From positions 1-44,277 of the forward strand of contig JAIEBI010000030.1 of assembly GCA_029070965.1 (NCBI GenBank): a DNA stretch of 44,277 nucleotides, written 5' to 3'. Shown here piece by piece: positions 28,330 to 36,979 of the stretch (position 1 is the stretch's first letter; every line of letters starts with the position of its first letter). The notes beneath the pieces are model-generated. The model was given only the letters and a program-made list of their open reading frames with translations, searched no databases and was not told the DNA's origin. Origin of the DNA: Clostridiales bacterium. Lineage in GTDB: Bacteria > Bacillota > Clostridia > Christensenellales > Pumilibacteraceae. Both the position numbers and the translations under genes were made by a program.

Positions 28330-29517
28330 TTATTTGTACTCTTGTATAAGTTCCTTGAATTTAGGTAGTGAACGCGTTATTTGGTCGGTAGATACACAGT
28401 ACGCTATGCGAACGTACCCTTGCACTCCAAAGTCGTCGCACGGGACGATAAGCAAGTCCTTGTCCATCGCCTTTTTGCAAAACTTGACGGCGTCACTTTC
28501 CAACGCCTTTACAAAAAGATAAAACGCTCCGTCCGGCTTTACGCAATCGTAGCCGTATTCGGTAAGCGCGTTATACAATAAGTCACGGTTTTCTTTGTAC
28601 GGCTTAACGTTGACCTTTGCGTCTACACAGCGTTTAATCACCTGCTGGAAAAGACTGGGCGCGCAAATATACCCGAGCATTCTCCCCGCGCCACACACGG
28701 CAAGATAGACATTTTTGTTATCCTTCATCGCGGAATTAACCGCTATATAGCCTATCCGCTCACCCGGGAGCGACAGCGTTTTGGAATAGGAGTAACACAC
28801 TATCGTATCGTCATAGTAGTTCATCAAGTATGGCACCTTTACGCCGTTGTAAACGAGTTCGCGGTACGGCTCGTCGGCAATAAGATATATGGTTTTTCCA
28901 TACTCGTTTTCCTTTTCCTTCAATATCTCGCACACGCGCCTTACGGTATTTGCGGAATACACAACGCCGCTGGGATTGTTAGGCGAATTCAAAATGACCG
29001 CTCTCGTATTCTCGTTGATTTTCGATTTAAAATCGCGTAGGTCGATTTGAAAATCCTTTTCCCTCGGCAAGGCGACGACAACCTTTCCGCCCGCATTCTC
29101 GATAAACACGGTATATTCGGTAAAGAATGGTGCAAAAACCACGCACTCATCGCCGGCGTTTAATACAGCCTTTAAGGATATACTTAAAGACGCCGCCGCG
29201 CCGCACGTCATATAGATATTATCGGGCGTTAAACATACGCCGAAACGCTTGTTGATAGAATCGGAAACTGCCTTGCGCGTTCCGTAATCGCCTTGCGCGG
29301 ACGTATACCCATGCAAAAGCATCGGATTTTCCGATTTTAAAAGTTCTTTTAACGTTTGAGTAACCGCCTTGGGCGGCTCTACGCTCGGATTGCCGATAGA
29401 AAAATCAAACACGTTTTCGGCGCCGATTTCGGCTTTTCTTTTATTTCCGTATTCGAATATCTCTCTGATGACCGAGCGTTTACTGCCCAGCCCCAAAGCC
29501 TTTTCGTTTATTTCCAT
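28330..29517 (-). CDS. class I/II pyridoxal-phosphate aminotransferase
   Basis: 395 residues. PLP-lysine Lys246 in SYSKTLSLPGERIGY; ILNSPNNPSG (176-185) and IADEPYRELVY (213-223) are the cofactor- and substrate-binding segments of fold-type I aspartate-aminotransferase-like enzymes. As last gene of an aro/phe operon it most likely converts phenylpyruvate to phenylalanine (or acts on prephenate); this specificity is inference from context. ATG at 29515-29517 with AAAGGAG upstream. The stop codon lies in the core shared with the 25-bp repeat. Confidence 0.92.
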   Translation of the reverse strand: MEINEKALGLGSKRSVIREIFEYGNKRKAEIGAENVFDFSIGNPSVEPPKAVTQTLKELLKSENPMLLHGYTSAQGDYGTRKAVSDSINKRFGVCLTPDNIYMTCGAAASLSISLKAVLNAGDECVVFAPFFTEYTVFIENAGGKVVVALPREKDFQIDLRDFKSKINENTRAVILNSPNNPSGVVYSANTVRRVCEILKEKENEYGKTIYLIADEPYRELVYNGVKVPYLMNYYDDTIVCYSYSKTLSLPGERIGYIAVNSAMKDNKNVYLAVCGAGRMLGYICAPSLFQQVIKRCVDAKVNVKPYKENRDLLYNALTEYGYDCVKPDGAFYLFVKALESDAVKFCKKAMDKDLLIVPCDDFGVQGYVRIAYCVSTDQITRSLPKFKELIQEYK

Positions 29518-29527
29518 CTCCTCTCCT

Positions 29528-29962
29528 TTATTTCGAACCACCTACAGCGAGCCACTGCAAACATTCGCGGTAGCCATCGAAGCCCTTGCCGCACACCGTT
29601 TTTTGAGCGTACATTCCGACATAGGAAAGCCGACGGAATTGTTCGCGTTTATTAATATCGGTCAAATGCACTTCCGCCGTCGGCAATCCCACCGCCTTTA
29701 ACGCGTCCAAAATAGCCACCGAAGTGTGCGTATATGCGGCGGCGTTTATTACGATACCGTCGAATTTTCCGAGCGCGTTTTGAATGGCGGTCACCAGCTC
29801 CCCCTCGCAATTCGATTGAAAGATTTCAACGTCTAAATCAAGCTCTTTTGCCGCCTCGCGAATAAAGATTACCAAGTCGTTATAAGTGCCCTTTCCGTAG
29901 AGTGCGGGTTCTCTAATGCCGAGCATATTTAGGTTGGGCCCATTCAAAACCAATACTTTCAT
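29528..29962 (-). CDS. aroQ: 3-dehydroquinate dehydratase, type II
   Basis: 144 residues, typical dodecameric type II enzyme; dehydrates 3-dehydroquinate to 3-dehydroshikimate. VLNGPNLNMLGIREP at 4-18, then the active-site Tyr in LYGKGTY, QSNCEGELV, INAAAYTHTSVAI and EVHLTDI with the catalytic His. Start overlaps the aroE-aroK stop by ATGA; the aminotransferase begins 10 bases after its stop. Confidence 0.96.
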   Translation of the reverse strand: MKVLVLNGPNLNMLGIREPALYGKGTYNDLVIFIREAAKELDLDVEIFQSNCEGELVTAIQNALGKFDGIVINAAAYTHTSVAILDALKAVGLPTAEVHLTDINKREQFRRLSYVGMYAQKTVCGKGFDGYRECLQWLAVGGSK

Positions 29963-31185
29963 ATTTGTAACTCCTCTATTATTCTCTCTGCCGTGTCTTG
30001 CGGTGTGGAATCGTTGCTCACGACAAAATCGGACATATCGCGGTAAACTGGATCGCGTACCGCAAGCATCTCGCTTACCCGCTGCTCGCTGACGGCAAGC
30101 GGCCTGCCCGTTCTGTCCAAGGATTGTACGTTGCGTGTAAGATACACCGTAACGGCGTTTTGTTTTAGCCGTTCCCGACTGACCTCCGATAACGGCGCGC
30201 CGCCACCTGTGGCGATAACCAAGCCGTTGCGTTTGGATATGTCTTCCACCACATCTCGCTCGGCAGCGCGAAACGCTTGCTCGCCATTCTCCTGGAACAC
30301 TTGTGGAATTGATTTACCGAATATCTTTATCAACTGCTCGTCGGTATCGACAAACGTTTTAGTTAAGCGTTCGGCAAGCAGCTTGCCTATCGTAGTTTTG
30401 CCGCAGCCGGACATTCCCACCAAAACGATATTTTGCTTGTCAAATTCCAATTTTCTAAGAATATCATGTATGACCCCGTCGTCGCAAGGCGTACCCAAAA
30501 ATAAGTCGCGTGCGAACTTGGCTTGCGCTACCAACATAAGCAGCCCGTTGCCGGCGGCAATCCCCCGCGCCTTTGCGTGTGACACCAACCGCGTAGTCAG
30601 CGGATTGTACACCGCGTCGAACACCCCTTGCAACTGCGGAAACCACGATAGGTCCACGGGACAACCGTCGCTATGCGGATACATTCCCACGGGCGTGGTG
30701 TTGATTATTATTTGGGCGTCCTTGCCTTCCGTCGGCAAATTTTCGTAATTGAGCGCACCCGTTCGGCTGACGGTACGAACACGTTTAGCATTAAGCGATT
30801 TTACAAGCGCCGTTGCGGTATGCGCCGTGCCGCCCGAGCCTAAAATAAGCACGTCCTTGCCATCGATGCGAATTCCGTACTCGTCGAGCGCGAATTTCAT
30901 TCCGGCAAAATCGGTATTGTAACCACAGCGTTTGCCGTTTTTTACCACCACGGTGTTGACCGCACCTATCTCCGCCGCATACGGGTGGATTTCATCGAGG
31001 TACGGCATGACCGCTTGCTTATACGGAATGGTCACGTTAAATCCCAAAAACGGCGGGTTTGACATAAAGCTCTCCAATTCCGATGGCGGCAATTCCCTCA
31101 GCTCGTAGTCGTAGCCGAATTGGTTGTGGATTGCGGCGGAAAAGCTGTGTCCCAGCTTTTCCCCGATTAAGCCGTAGTCCGCCAC
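29959..31185 (-). CDS. aroE-aroK: fused shikimate dehydrogenase - shikimate kinase
   Basis: 408 residues in one frame. Residues 1-245 are AroE: IGEKLGHSFSAAIHN at 7-21, catalytic Lys56 in NVTIPYK, Asp92 in YNTDF, NADP-binding LGSGGTAHT at 115-123. Residues 250-408 are AroK: Walker A GMSGCGKTT at 257-265, FVDTDE, GEQAFRAAERDV, ATGGGAPL and the lid DRTGRPL. Both halves appear catalytically complete, so the protein can turn 3-dehydroshikimate into shikimate-3-phosphate. The start is GTG (31183-31185) with GAGGT seven bases upstream, directly after the pheA TAA. Confidence 0.95.
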   Translation of the reverse strand: MADYGLIGEKLGHSFSAAIHNQFGYDYELRELPPSELESFMSNPPFLGFNVTIPYKQAVMPYLDEIHPYAAEIGAVNTVVVKNGKRCGYNTDFAGMKFALDEYGIRIDGKDVLILGSGGTAHTATALVKSLNAKRVRTVSRTGALNYENLPTEGKDAQIIINTTPVGMYPHSDGCPVDLSWFPQLQGVFDAVYNPLTTRLVSHAKARGIAAGNGLLMLVAQAKFARDLFLGTPCDDGVIHDILRKLEFDKQNIVLVGMSGCGKTTIGKLLAERLTKTFVDTDEQLIKIFGKSIPQVFQENGEQAFRAAERDVVEDISKRNGLVIATGGGAPLSEVSRERLKQNAVTVYLTRNVQSLDRTGRPLAVSEQRVSEMLAVRDPVYRDMSDFVVSNDSTPQDTAERIIEELQI

Positions 31186-32325
31186 TTACGCCACCTCGTA
31201 ATAGCTGCCCAAAAACACCAGCTGACCGTCACCGTTTTCCAGTTCGGCAAACAGATTGACCACCGCAGGATTTTCGATATCCGCTTCGAAATCGAAATAG
31301 AACATAAATTCGAACGTCGTATTCGGCAAAGGACGGGACTCCAATTTAGTCAGGTTGAACCCGAACGTAGAAAACTTGTTCAACATACGGTTGAGGCTTC
31401 CGGGGGTATGCGGCAAATTGACCATTATAGACACGCGGTTCGCATTTTTGAAAATTTCCATTTTTTTGGAAATCAATATAAAGCGGGTATAATTGCTGTC
31501 GTTGTCCTGCATATTCGCGGCAAGAACGTTCAGCCCGTACAAAGATGCGCATTCCCTACTGCTGATACAAGCGACATCAGTCCTATCCGACTCAGCCACC
31601 ATTTTGGCGGCAACCGCGGTGTTGGGAACGATTGTCACCTTTACGTCGGTTTTTCCCAGCCATTTTTTGCACTGGTTAATCGCTTGCTCATGCGAGAAAA
31701 CCTCTTTAATCTCGCTTAGCTTAACGCCTTTTTTGGCAAGCAAGTGGTGTTGAACATGCAGCTTTATGCTACGAACAATGTAGAATTTATGTTCCTTCAT
31801 TAGGTCGTACACGGCGTTGACCGATCCCGCCGAGCTGTTTTCGATAGGTAGCATGCCGTACCTGCACAACCCCTTTTCCACCGCGTTGAATACGCCCTCA
31901 AAGTTTTTGAAATAGGTAATATCGCTAAGCGGGAACATGCGGTTGGTTGCAAGCATGCTGTACGCACCTTCAACGCCTTGACAAGCGACGGTCGCGTAGT
32001 CGGGAAAGACTTTTAATCCACCCTCCAAATTGGAACGGATTTCCTCGGCAACACCCGATGGTACGCGCACAAAACGCGCTTGATAGGCGCGGCTTGTTTC
32101 AAACAGAGTGTCGAACACTTGTTTGCAGTAAACGCGCACGTCCTCGTCCACCGCCTTGGTCACACGATTAATAATGGCGTTCTCTCTGGTCAAGTCCTGC
32201 ACGTAGCGATTTGTCCTTGCCTTTTCCTCACCCACTTGCTTAACAAGCTTCATGCGCTGATTGTAAAGCGACGCGAGCTTATCGTCAATGTCATCGATTT
32301 TAGTTCTCAGTTCGTTTAATTCCAT
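31186..32325 (-). CDS. pheA: bifunctional chorismate mutase / prephenate dehydratase (P-protein)
   Basis: 379 residues, in three parts. Chorismate mutase of the AroQ class at about 1-85 (LRTKIDDIDDKLASLYNQRM and the following helices). Prephenate dehydratase at about 105-285, with GVEGAYS, LPIENSSAGSV, HEQAINQC and the catalytic NYTRFILI. ACT regulatory domain at about 295-379, with NLPHTPGSLNRML and LTKLESRPL, the phenylalanine-binding motifs. Feedback inhibition by phenylalanine is expected from the ACT domain. It directs chorismate to phenylpyruvate. Confidence 0.96.
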   Translation of the reverse strand: MELNELRTKIDDIDDKLASLYNQRMKLVKQVGEEKARTNRYVQDLTRENAIINRVTKAVDEDVRVYCKQVFDTLFETSRAYQARFVRVPSGVAEEIRSNLEGGLKVFPDYATVACQGVEGAYSMLATNRMFPLSDITYFKNFEGVFNAVEKGLCRYGMLPIENSSAGSVNAVYDLMKEHKFYIVRSIKLHVQHHLLAKKGVKLSEIKEVFSHEQAINQCKKWLGKTDVKVTIVPNTAVAAKMVAESDRTDVACISSRECASLYGLNVLAANMQDNDSNYTRFILISKKMEIFKNANRVSIMVNLPHTPGSLNRMLNKFSTFGFNLTKLESRPLPNTTFEFMFYFDFEADIENPAVVNLFAELENGDGQLVFLGSYYEVA

Positions 32326-32352
32326 AATTACCTCTCGCCATAAGGCGTTTTA

Positions 32353-33435
32353 TTATCCATTTTGTCCTTGTATTTCAAGTAACGCATCCGCTATTGCGAT
32401 TGCAACGCAAGCTTCCACCACCGGCACGGCGCGGAGCGCAATGCATGTGTCGTGCCGCCCGCCTACGGAAAGCTTTGTGGGAGTCATATCTTTCAGGTTC
32501 ACACTGTCCTGTTCCTTTGCAATGGACGGAGTGGGCTTGACCGCAACGCGTACCAAAAGTGGCGCGCCGTTGGTGATACCACCGTTTATTCCGCCGTTAT
32601 GATTTGTTTTGGGCACGACAACGCCGTCACTCAACGTCCACGAGTCGTTGCCCTCGCTACCTTTCATTTTAGACAGCAAAAAGCCCGAACCGAATTCCAG
32701 TCCTTTGGTTGCGGGCATTGCAAAGATTGCCGACGCAATCCGCCCTTCCATGCTTCGGAAGCCACATTCGCCCAAGCCTACGGGCAAACCCAAGGCTACG
32801 CATTCTATAACGCCGCCGAGGGAATCCCCCTCCGCCTTGACGGCTTGCAGCTTGTCCTCGATTTGCTTTTTATTTACGTCGCGCAGCACGGGAATAACTT
32901 TGCCCTGCGCTTTTTCCATTTCCTCTTTGGTGGGAATGCCGTCAAGATAGGAAACGGCGTGGATTGCTCCCACCTCGCTCAAATACGCGCCGACAAATAT
33001 ACCGTTCTTTTCCAAATAGGTCTTGGCAAGATAGCCGACAACGCAAAGCGGCGCGGTAAGCCTACCCGAAAAATGTCCGCCACCCGCCAAATCGGCAAAT
33101 CCCTTATATTTTACATTCGCAACGTAGTCGGCGTGGGCGGGGCGCGGAACGTCCTTAAAAGCCTCGTAGTCGCTACTTTTTTGATTGGCGTTATAGATAG
33201 TGGCATTGAGCGGCGCGCCCGTGGTAAATCCATTTTTAACGCCCGACAAAAAGACAGGTTTATCGTCCTCGACGCGCGCAGTAGTAAAAGCGGATTGAGT
33301 CTTGCGGCGCGACATAAACGCCATTAAACCCTGCTCGTCCACGGGAATACCCGCGGGCAGCCCTTCCACAGTAACGCCGACGGCGGGACCATGCGATTCG
33401 CCGAATACTGTAATTTTCAAAGTGGCAAAAGACAT
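32353..33435 (-). CDS. aroC: chorismate synthase
   Basis: 360 residues. FMNH2-dependent removal of phosphate from EPSP to give chorismate. FGESHGPAVGV at 11-21, RPAHADYVANVKYKGFADLAGGGHFSGR, GEGNDSW-like EGNDSW and the C-terminal GGRHDTCIALRAVPVVEA are the family signatures. Strong AGGAGG ribosome binding site just outside the adjoining fold-back element (33450-33611), so the element does not disturb initiation. Confidence 0.96.
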   Translation of the reverse strand: MSFATLKITVFGESHGPAVGVTVEGLPAGIPVDEQGLMAFMSRRKTQSAFTTARVEDDKPVFLSGVKNGFTTGAPLNATIYNANQKSSDYEAFKDVPRPAHADYVANVKYKGFADLAGGGHFSGRLTAPLCVVGYLAKTYLEKNGIFVGAYLSEVGAIHAVSYLDGIPTKEEMEKAQGKVIPVLRDVNKKQIEDKLQAVKAEGDSLGGVIECVALGLPVGLGECGFRSMEGRIASAIFAMPATKGLEFGSGFLLSKMKGSEGNDSWTLSDGVVVPKTNHNGGINGGITNGAPLLVRVAVKPTPSIAKEQDSVNLKDMTPTKLSVGGRHDTCIALRAVPVVEACVAIAIADALLEIQGQNG

Positions 33436-33449
33436 ACGTTTCCTCCTAA

Positions 33450-33611
33450 GGGAACCTCTGATTAAGTGACGCGGTAAGATTGCGTCGGCGATTTGTGCGA
33501 GACGAACGCAATATGTTGCGCTCGTAGCGGCGCTACGTGTGCGTTATATTGCGGCACGTATTCGTGCAAATCGACAGCAAGATTGACGCACGAACTTATT
33601 CAGTGGTTCTC
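33450..33611. mobile_element. 162-bp fold-back (MITE-like) element in the aro operon
   Basis: An imperfect palindrome from end to end, centred on 33530. The centre is CGTAGCG-G-CGCTACG. Outer ends: GGGAACCTCTGATTAAGT on the left, and the complement of GAGAACCACTGAATAAGT on the right. The two 80-bp arms match along most of their length. There is no coding capacity or transposase. No clear target-site duplication is seen. The right end supplies the last four codons and stop of aroA. Confidence 0.75.
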
Positions 33612-34840
33612 AAACTTTCATAGTCCGCAAAGAATGCGGGATAAGATTTTTTTACCGCTTCCGCGCCCGTTATAGTAACAGGCGATACGGCGCGCACGGC
33701 GGCAACCGCGCCCGCCATTGCCAAGCGGTGATCGTTGTAAGAGCTGAGCGTCCCGCCCGTAAAGTGAGGTACGCCCTCGATTTTCAGCGCGTCGTCCGCC
33801 GAAAAATATGTTACGGCAACGCCCAAACGCGTCAACATATCTATTACGGCAGTCAAGCGGTCGCTTTCCTTTATTCTTAATCGCTTTACCCCCGTGATGA
33901 CCGAAGTCCCCTTAGCCGCCGCTAACGCGACGGACATTGCAGGCACTGCGTCGGGGATATCGTCGGCGTCGAACGTTATGCTGTGAAGCTCGGACGGCTT
34001 TACCGTCAGCCTGCCGTTTTCCCAGCTCAAATTGCCGCCCGCTTGCCTTAATAACTCCGCTACCAGTCTATCTCCTTGACGGGACGATGGATTTAAGTTG
34101 CCTATTGAAATACCCTCGCCGAGCAGTCCCGCGACCATCCAAAACGCCGCGTTGGACCAGTCGCCTTCCGCTTTTCTCTCACCCGAAACGGAGTAACCTC
34201 CGCCGCGGATAAAAAAGGTATTTTCTTGTTTGGTAATTTGCGCGCCGCTATTCTTCAACACGTCCAAAGTAATATCTATATACGTTTTGGACGCTTCGCC
34301 GTGCACGGTAAGCGTGCTGTCACCATTCAATAGCGGTAAAGCAAGCAACAGCCCCGTAACGAATTGGGACGAACGACTCCTGTCGATTATATAATCGCCT
34401 GCCGATAATTTTCCCGAAATAGTTAAAGGAAATCCCTCGCCCGCGACCTTGACGCCGTGGTCTTTTAAGCAGTTTAACAGTTCTTCCATCGGGCGTTCAC
34501 TTAGCCGCTTCGCGCCGATAAACGTTGTTTCAATCCCCAAAGCGGCGGCGAGCGGAACAGCAAACCGCAAGGTCGAACCGCTTTCTCCGCAATCGGCTTC
34601 CGCTCGTTCAACCTTTACGGCAGGCGTTATTTTTACGCCGCCCTCTACGCCTTCAAACTTTGCACCAAACGCCGTCAGTACGCGCAACGTAGCCGACATA
34701 TCGTCCGAGGAAAAATCCCCCCATAGCACACTTTCGGCGCGGGAAAACGCCGCCGTAATCAACATACGGTGTGCGTACGATTTAGAGGAGGGTATATCTA
34801 CCCGTCCCGTTAAAGTTGTAGGCGCCAGTTTAACATCCAC
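33596..34840 (-). CDS. aroA: 3-phosphoshikimate 1-carboxyvinyltransferase (EPSP synthase)
   Basis: 414 residues. Transfers enolpyruvyl from PEP to shikimate-3-phosphate. PSSKSYAHRMLI near the N-terminus, GESGSTLRFAVPLAA, SSQFVTGLLLALPLL, DDIPDAVPAMSVALAA, RLRIKESDRL and NDHRLAMAGAVAA follow the two-domain EPSPS order. The start is probably the GTG at 34838-34840; GGAG is about 11 bases upstream and no ATG fits. The last residues RTTE and the stop are encoded by the fold-back element. Confidence 0.94.
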   Translation of the reverse strand: MDVKLAPTTLTGRVDIPSSKSYAHRMLITAAFSRAESVLWGDFSSDDMSATLRVLTAFGAKFEGVEGGVKITPAVKVERAEADCGESGSTLRFAVPLAAALGIETTFIGAKRLSERPMEELLNCLKDHGVKVAGEGFPLTISGKLSAGDYIIDRSRSSQFVTGLLLALPLLNGDSTLTVHGEASKTYIDITLDVLKNSGAQITKQENTFFIRGGGYSVSGERKAEGDWSNAAFWMVAGLLGEGISIGNLNPSSRQGDRLVAELLRQAGGNLSWENGRLTVKPSELHSITFDADDIPDAVPAMSVALAAAKGTSVITGVKRLRIKESDRLTAVIDMLTRLGVAVTYFSADDALKIEGVPHFTGGTLSSYNDHRLAMAGAVAAVRAVSPVTITGAEAVKKSYPAFFADYESLRTTE

Positions 34841-34868
34841 AAAAAAACAATCTCCAATCGCTCTCGCT

Positions 34869-35885
34869 CTACTTTTCGCGCACCTTAGATACAACCGGCA
34901 GCATTACGTCCAAGCGCTTGACAAGCTCGTCAAACTGCTCGGGGCGTAAGCTTTGTGCGCCGTCGCAAAGCGCATGCGGCGGATCGTTGTGGACTTCGAT
35001 TATAAGTCCGTCCGCGCCCGCGCCAACCGCCGCCAACGACATGGGCGCCACAAGCCTCGACAGTCCCGACGCGTGCGAGGGATCGACGATTACGGGAAGG
35101 TGCGTCTTTTCCTTCAAAATAGGAATGGCGGACAAGTCCAAGGTGTTGCGGGTATACGGCTCGAAGGTGCGAATTCCGCGTTCGCAAAGAATGACCTCGG
35201 TATTTCCACCCGCCATAATATACTCCGCACTCATCAACCATTCCTCGATGGTATTTGCAAGTCCTCTCTTCAAAAGAATGGGTTTGCGGGTTTTGCCCAG
35301 CTCCTTCAAAAGCTCAAAATTTTGCATATTTCGCGCGCCCACCTGAATGACGTCCACGTCCTCAAACAGCGGTAAGTGATTGATATTCATAATTTCCGTC
35401 ACGATGGGCATTCCCGTTTCTTTTTTTGCATGTAACAAAATTTCCAAGCCCTTCGCTTTCAAGCCCTGAAAGGCGTACGGCGAAGTACGCGGTTTAAACG
35501 CTCCGCCGCGAAGCAAGGTCGCACCCGACTTTTTGACGGCGCGGGCGATTGTCAGCACTTGTTCTTCGCTCTCCACCGAGCACGGACCGGCAATCAACTG
35601 AAAGTTGACCCCGCCGAAACAGTGTCCCCCAACGTTTACTATGGTGTCATCGGGGTGGAGCTTTCTGTTCGCGTTCTTGTACGGTTCCTGAATTCTTGTA
35701 ACGTTATCCACAATATCCAAGGAATTCAATAAATCCATATCGATACGGGAGGTGTCGCCCACCAACCCCAAAATCGTCGATTGCTCGCCTCGAACAAGAT
35801 GTGTTTCAAGCCCTAAATTATTAATCCAACTCATCAAGTTTTTCAGTTGCTTTTCGTCAGAATTGGTCTTTAAAGTGATAATCAT
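34869..35885 (-). CDS. aroF: 3-deoxy-7-phosphoheptulonate synthase (AroF / type I-beta with N-terminal regulatory domain)
   Basis: 338 residues. First step of the shikimate pathway, joining PEP and erythrose-4-phosphate. An N-terminal ACT-like (FeL) domain of about 70 residues precedes the barrel, which contains IAGPCSVES, LLRGGAFKPRTSPYAFQG, TEIMNI, QVGARNMQNFELL, LLKRGLANTIEEW, LCERGIRTFEPYTRNTLD and IVDPSHASG, all typical of the I-beta group. The N-terminal domain is usually the site of feedback control. ATG at 35883-35885 follows AGGAG by six bases. Confidence 0.96.
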   Translation of the reverse strand: MIITLKTNSDEKQLKNLMSWINNLGLETHLVRGEQSTILGLVGDTSRIDMDLLNSLDIVDNVTRIQEPYKNANRKLHPDDTIVNVGGHCFGGVNFQLIAGPCSVESEEQVLTIARAVKKSGATLLRGGAFKPRTSPYAFQGLKAKGLEILLHAKKETGMPIVTEIMNINHLPLFEDVDVIQVGARNMQNFELLKELGKTRKPILLKRGLANTIEEWLMSAEYIMAGGNTEVILCERGIRTFEPYTRNTLDLSAIPILKEKTHLPVIVDPSHASGLSRLVAPMSLAAVGAGADGLIIEVHNDPPHALCDGAQSLRPEQFDELVKRLDVMLPVVSKVREK

Positions 35886-35926
35886 GCTATCTCCTATAAA
35901 CAAAAAAACCGAATTTTTAATTGTAA

Positions 35927-36976
35927 TTACTTTTTGCTGTTTCCGCGCAGGCGTTCGTTAAGCTCGTCCATTGCGTTGAAGCCCAAATCGTTAAGACGGT
36001 GGGTACGCGCAGCCGCTTCCAATATTACGGCAAGGTTTCGCCCCGGTTTGACGGGCACTACGTGCAACGGCTTTTTTACGCCCAATATCGTATAGCTTTC
36101 GTCGGGCGCGCCCAAGCGCGTATACCTCGTTTTATCGTCCCACGCTTCCAGCTTGACAACCATGTCTATCTTTTTTACAAGCTGAACCGCACTCGCGCCG
36201 TACATAGCCTTAATATCTATTATGCCTATGCCGCGCAATTCCATAAAATATCTTATTACGTCGGGACACGTTCCGTCCAGCCTATCGCCTATGCGCGATA
36301 TGGTTACCGCGTCGTCAGCCACAAGCCTGTGCCCGCGCTCTATCAGCGACAATGCCGTTTCGCTCTTGCCTATGCCCGACTCGCCTATCAACAGCACGCC
36401 CACGCCGTACAAGTCCATCAGCACGCCGTGTACGGTTACGGACGGCGCGAGCAGCTCGCTAAGGTACAACGACAGCTTGTTGACAAACGGCGTCGTGCGC
36501 AGTTTTGAGGTCAACAGCACACGGTTGTACTTTTGGGCGGCGGCAATCAACTCGTCGCACGGCGGCAGTGTCGATGTAACTATAAGGCACGGAATGGGGT
36601 GTTTCATCAGCGTTTCGCACGCCGTTTTTCGCGCGTCGTGCGTCATTTGCTGCAAGTACGTCATTTCCATTTGTCCCATTATCTGCACGCGCTCGGGTGC
36701 AAAATGCTTGTAATATCCCGCAAGCTGCAACCCGGGACGGCTTATGTTGAACGTGCTGAAGTGCAACACCTCGTTGTCGCCGCGGCAAACTATATTCAAT
36801 TCCATGCGCTCGGCAAACTCGGTTATATCGACGTCCTTTTCGGTTTCCTGAATAGCGTCGGCGTCATATTCTCTTTGCGGCTCGCTTTCGGCGGGCTTGA
36901 CTGCCGCCGCTTCATCCTCTTTCGGCTTTTCTTGCTCTATTTGTTTATTCGGTGTAGTGCGTTTCTTTTGCGGCAT
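35927..36976 (-). CDS. hprK: HPr kinase/phosphorylase with N-terminal extension
   Basis: 349 residues. Phosphorylates and dephosphorylates Ser46 of HPr, the sensor of carbon catabolite repression in Firmicutes. HGVLMDLYGVGVLLIGESGIGKSE (Walker A at 198-206, with His183 before it), LVADDAVT at 218-225 and ELRGIGIIDI near 250 match the family. The first 45 residues are an added Lys/Glu/Pro-rich stretch not normally present; the usual length is about 310. GAGGAGG precedes the ATG. It lies between uvrC-HAD and aroF. Confidence 0.95.
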   Translation of the reverse strand: MPQKKRTTPNKQIEQEKPKEDEAAAVKPAESEPQREYDADAIQETEKDVDITEFAERMELNIVCRGDNEVLHFSTFNISRPGLQLAGYYKHFAPERVQIMGQMEMTYLQQMTHDARKTACETLMKHPIPCLIVTSTLPPCDELIAAAQKYNRVLLTSKLRTTPFVNKLSLYLSELLAPSVTVHGVLMDLYGVGVLLIGESGIGKSETALSLIERGHRLVADDAVTISRIGDRLDGTCPDVIRYFMELRGIGIIDIKAMYGASAVQLVKKIDMVVKLEAWDDKTRYTRLGAPDESYTILGVKKPLHVVPVKPGRNLAVILEAAARTHRLNDLGFNAMDELNERLRGNSKK

Positions 36977-36979
36977 GGT

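Noticed and set aside
35886-35926. A/T hairpin between hprK and aroF as terminator or attenuator
   Set aside because: Only five A-T pairs around TTCGG. Too weak to claim, and no leader peptide or T-box element is visible before aroF or pheA.
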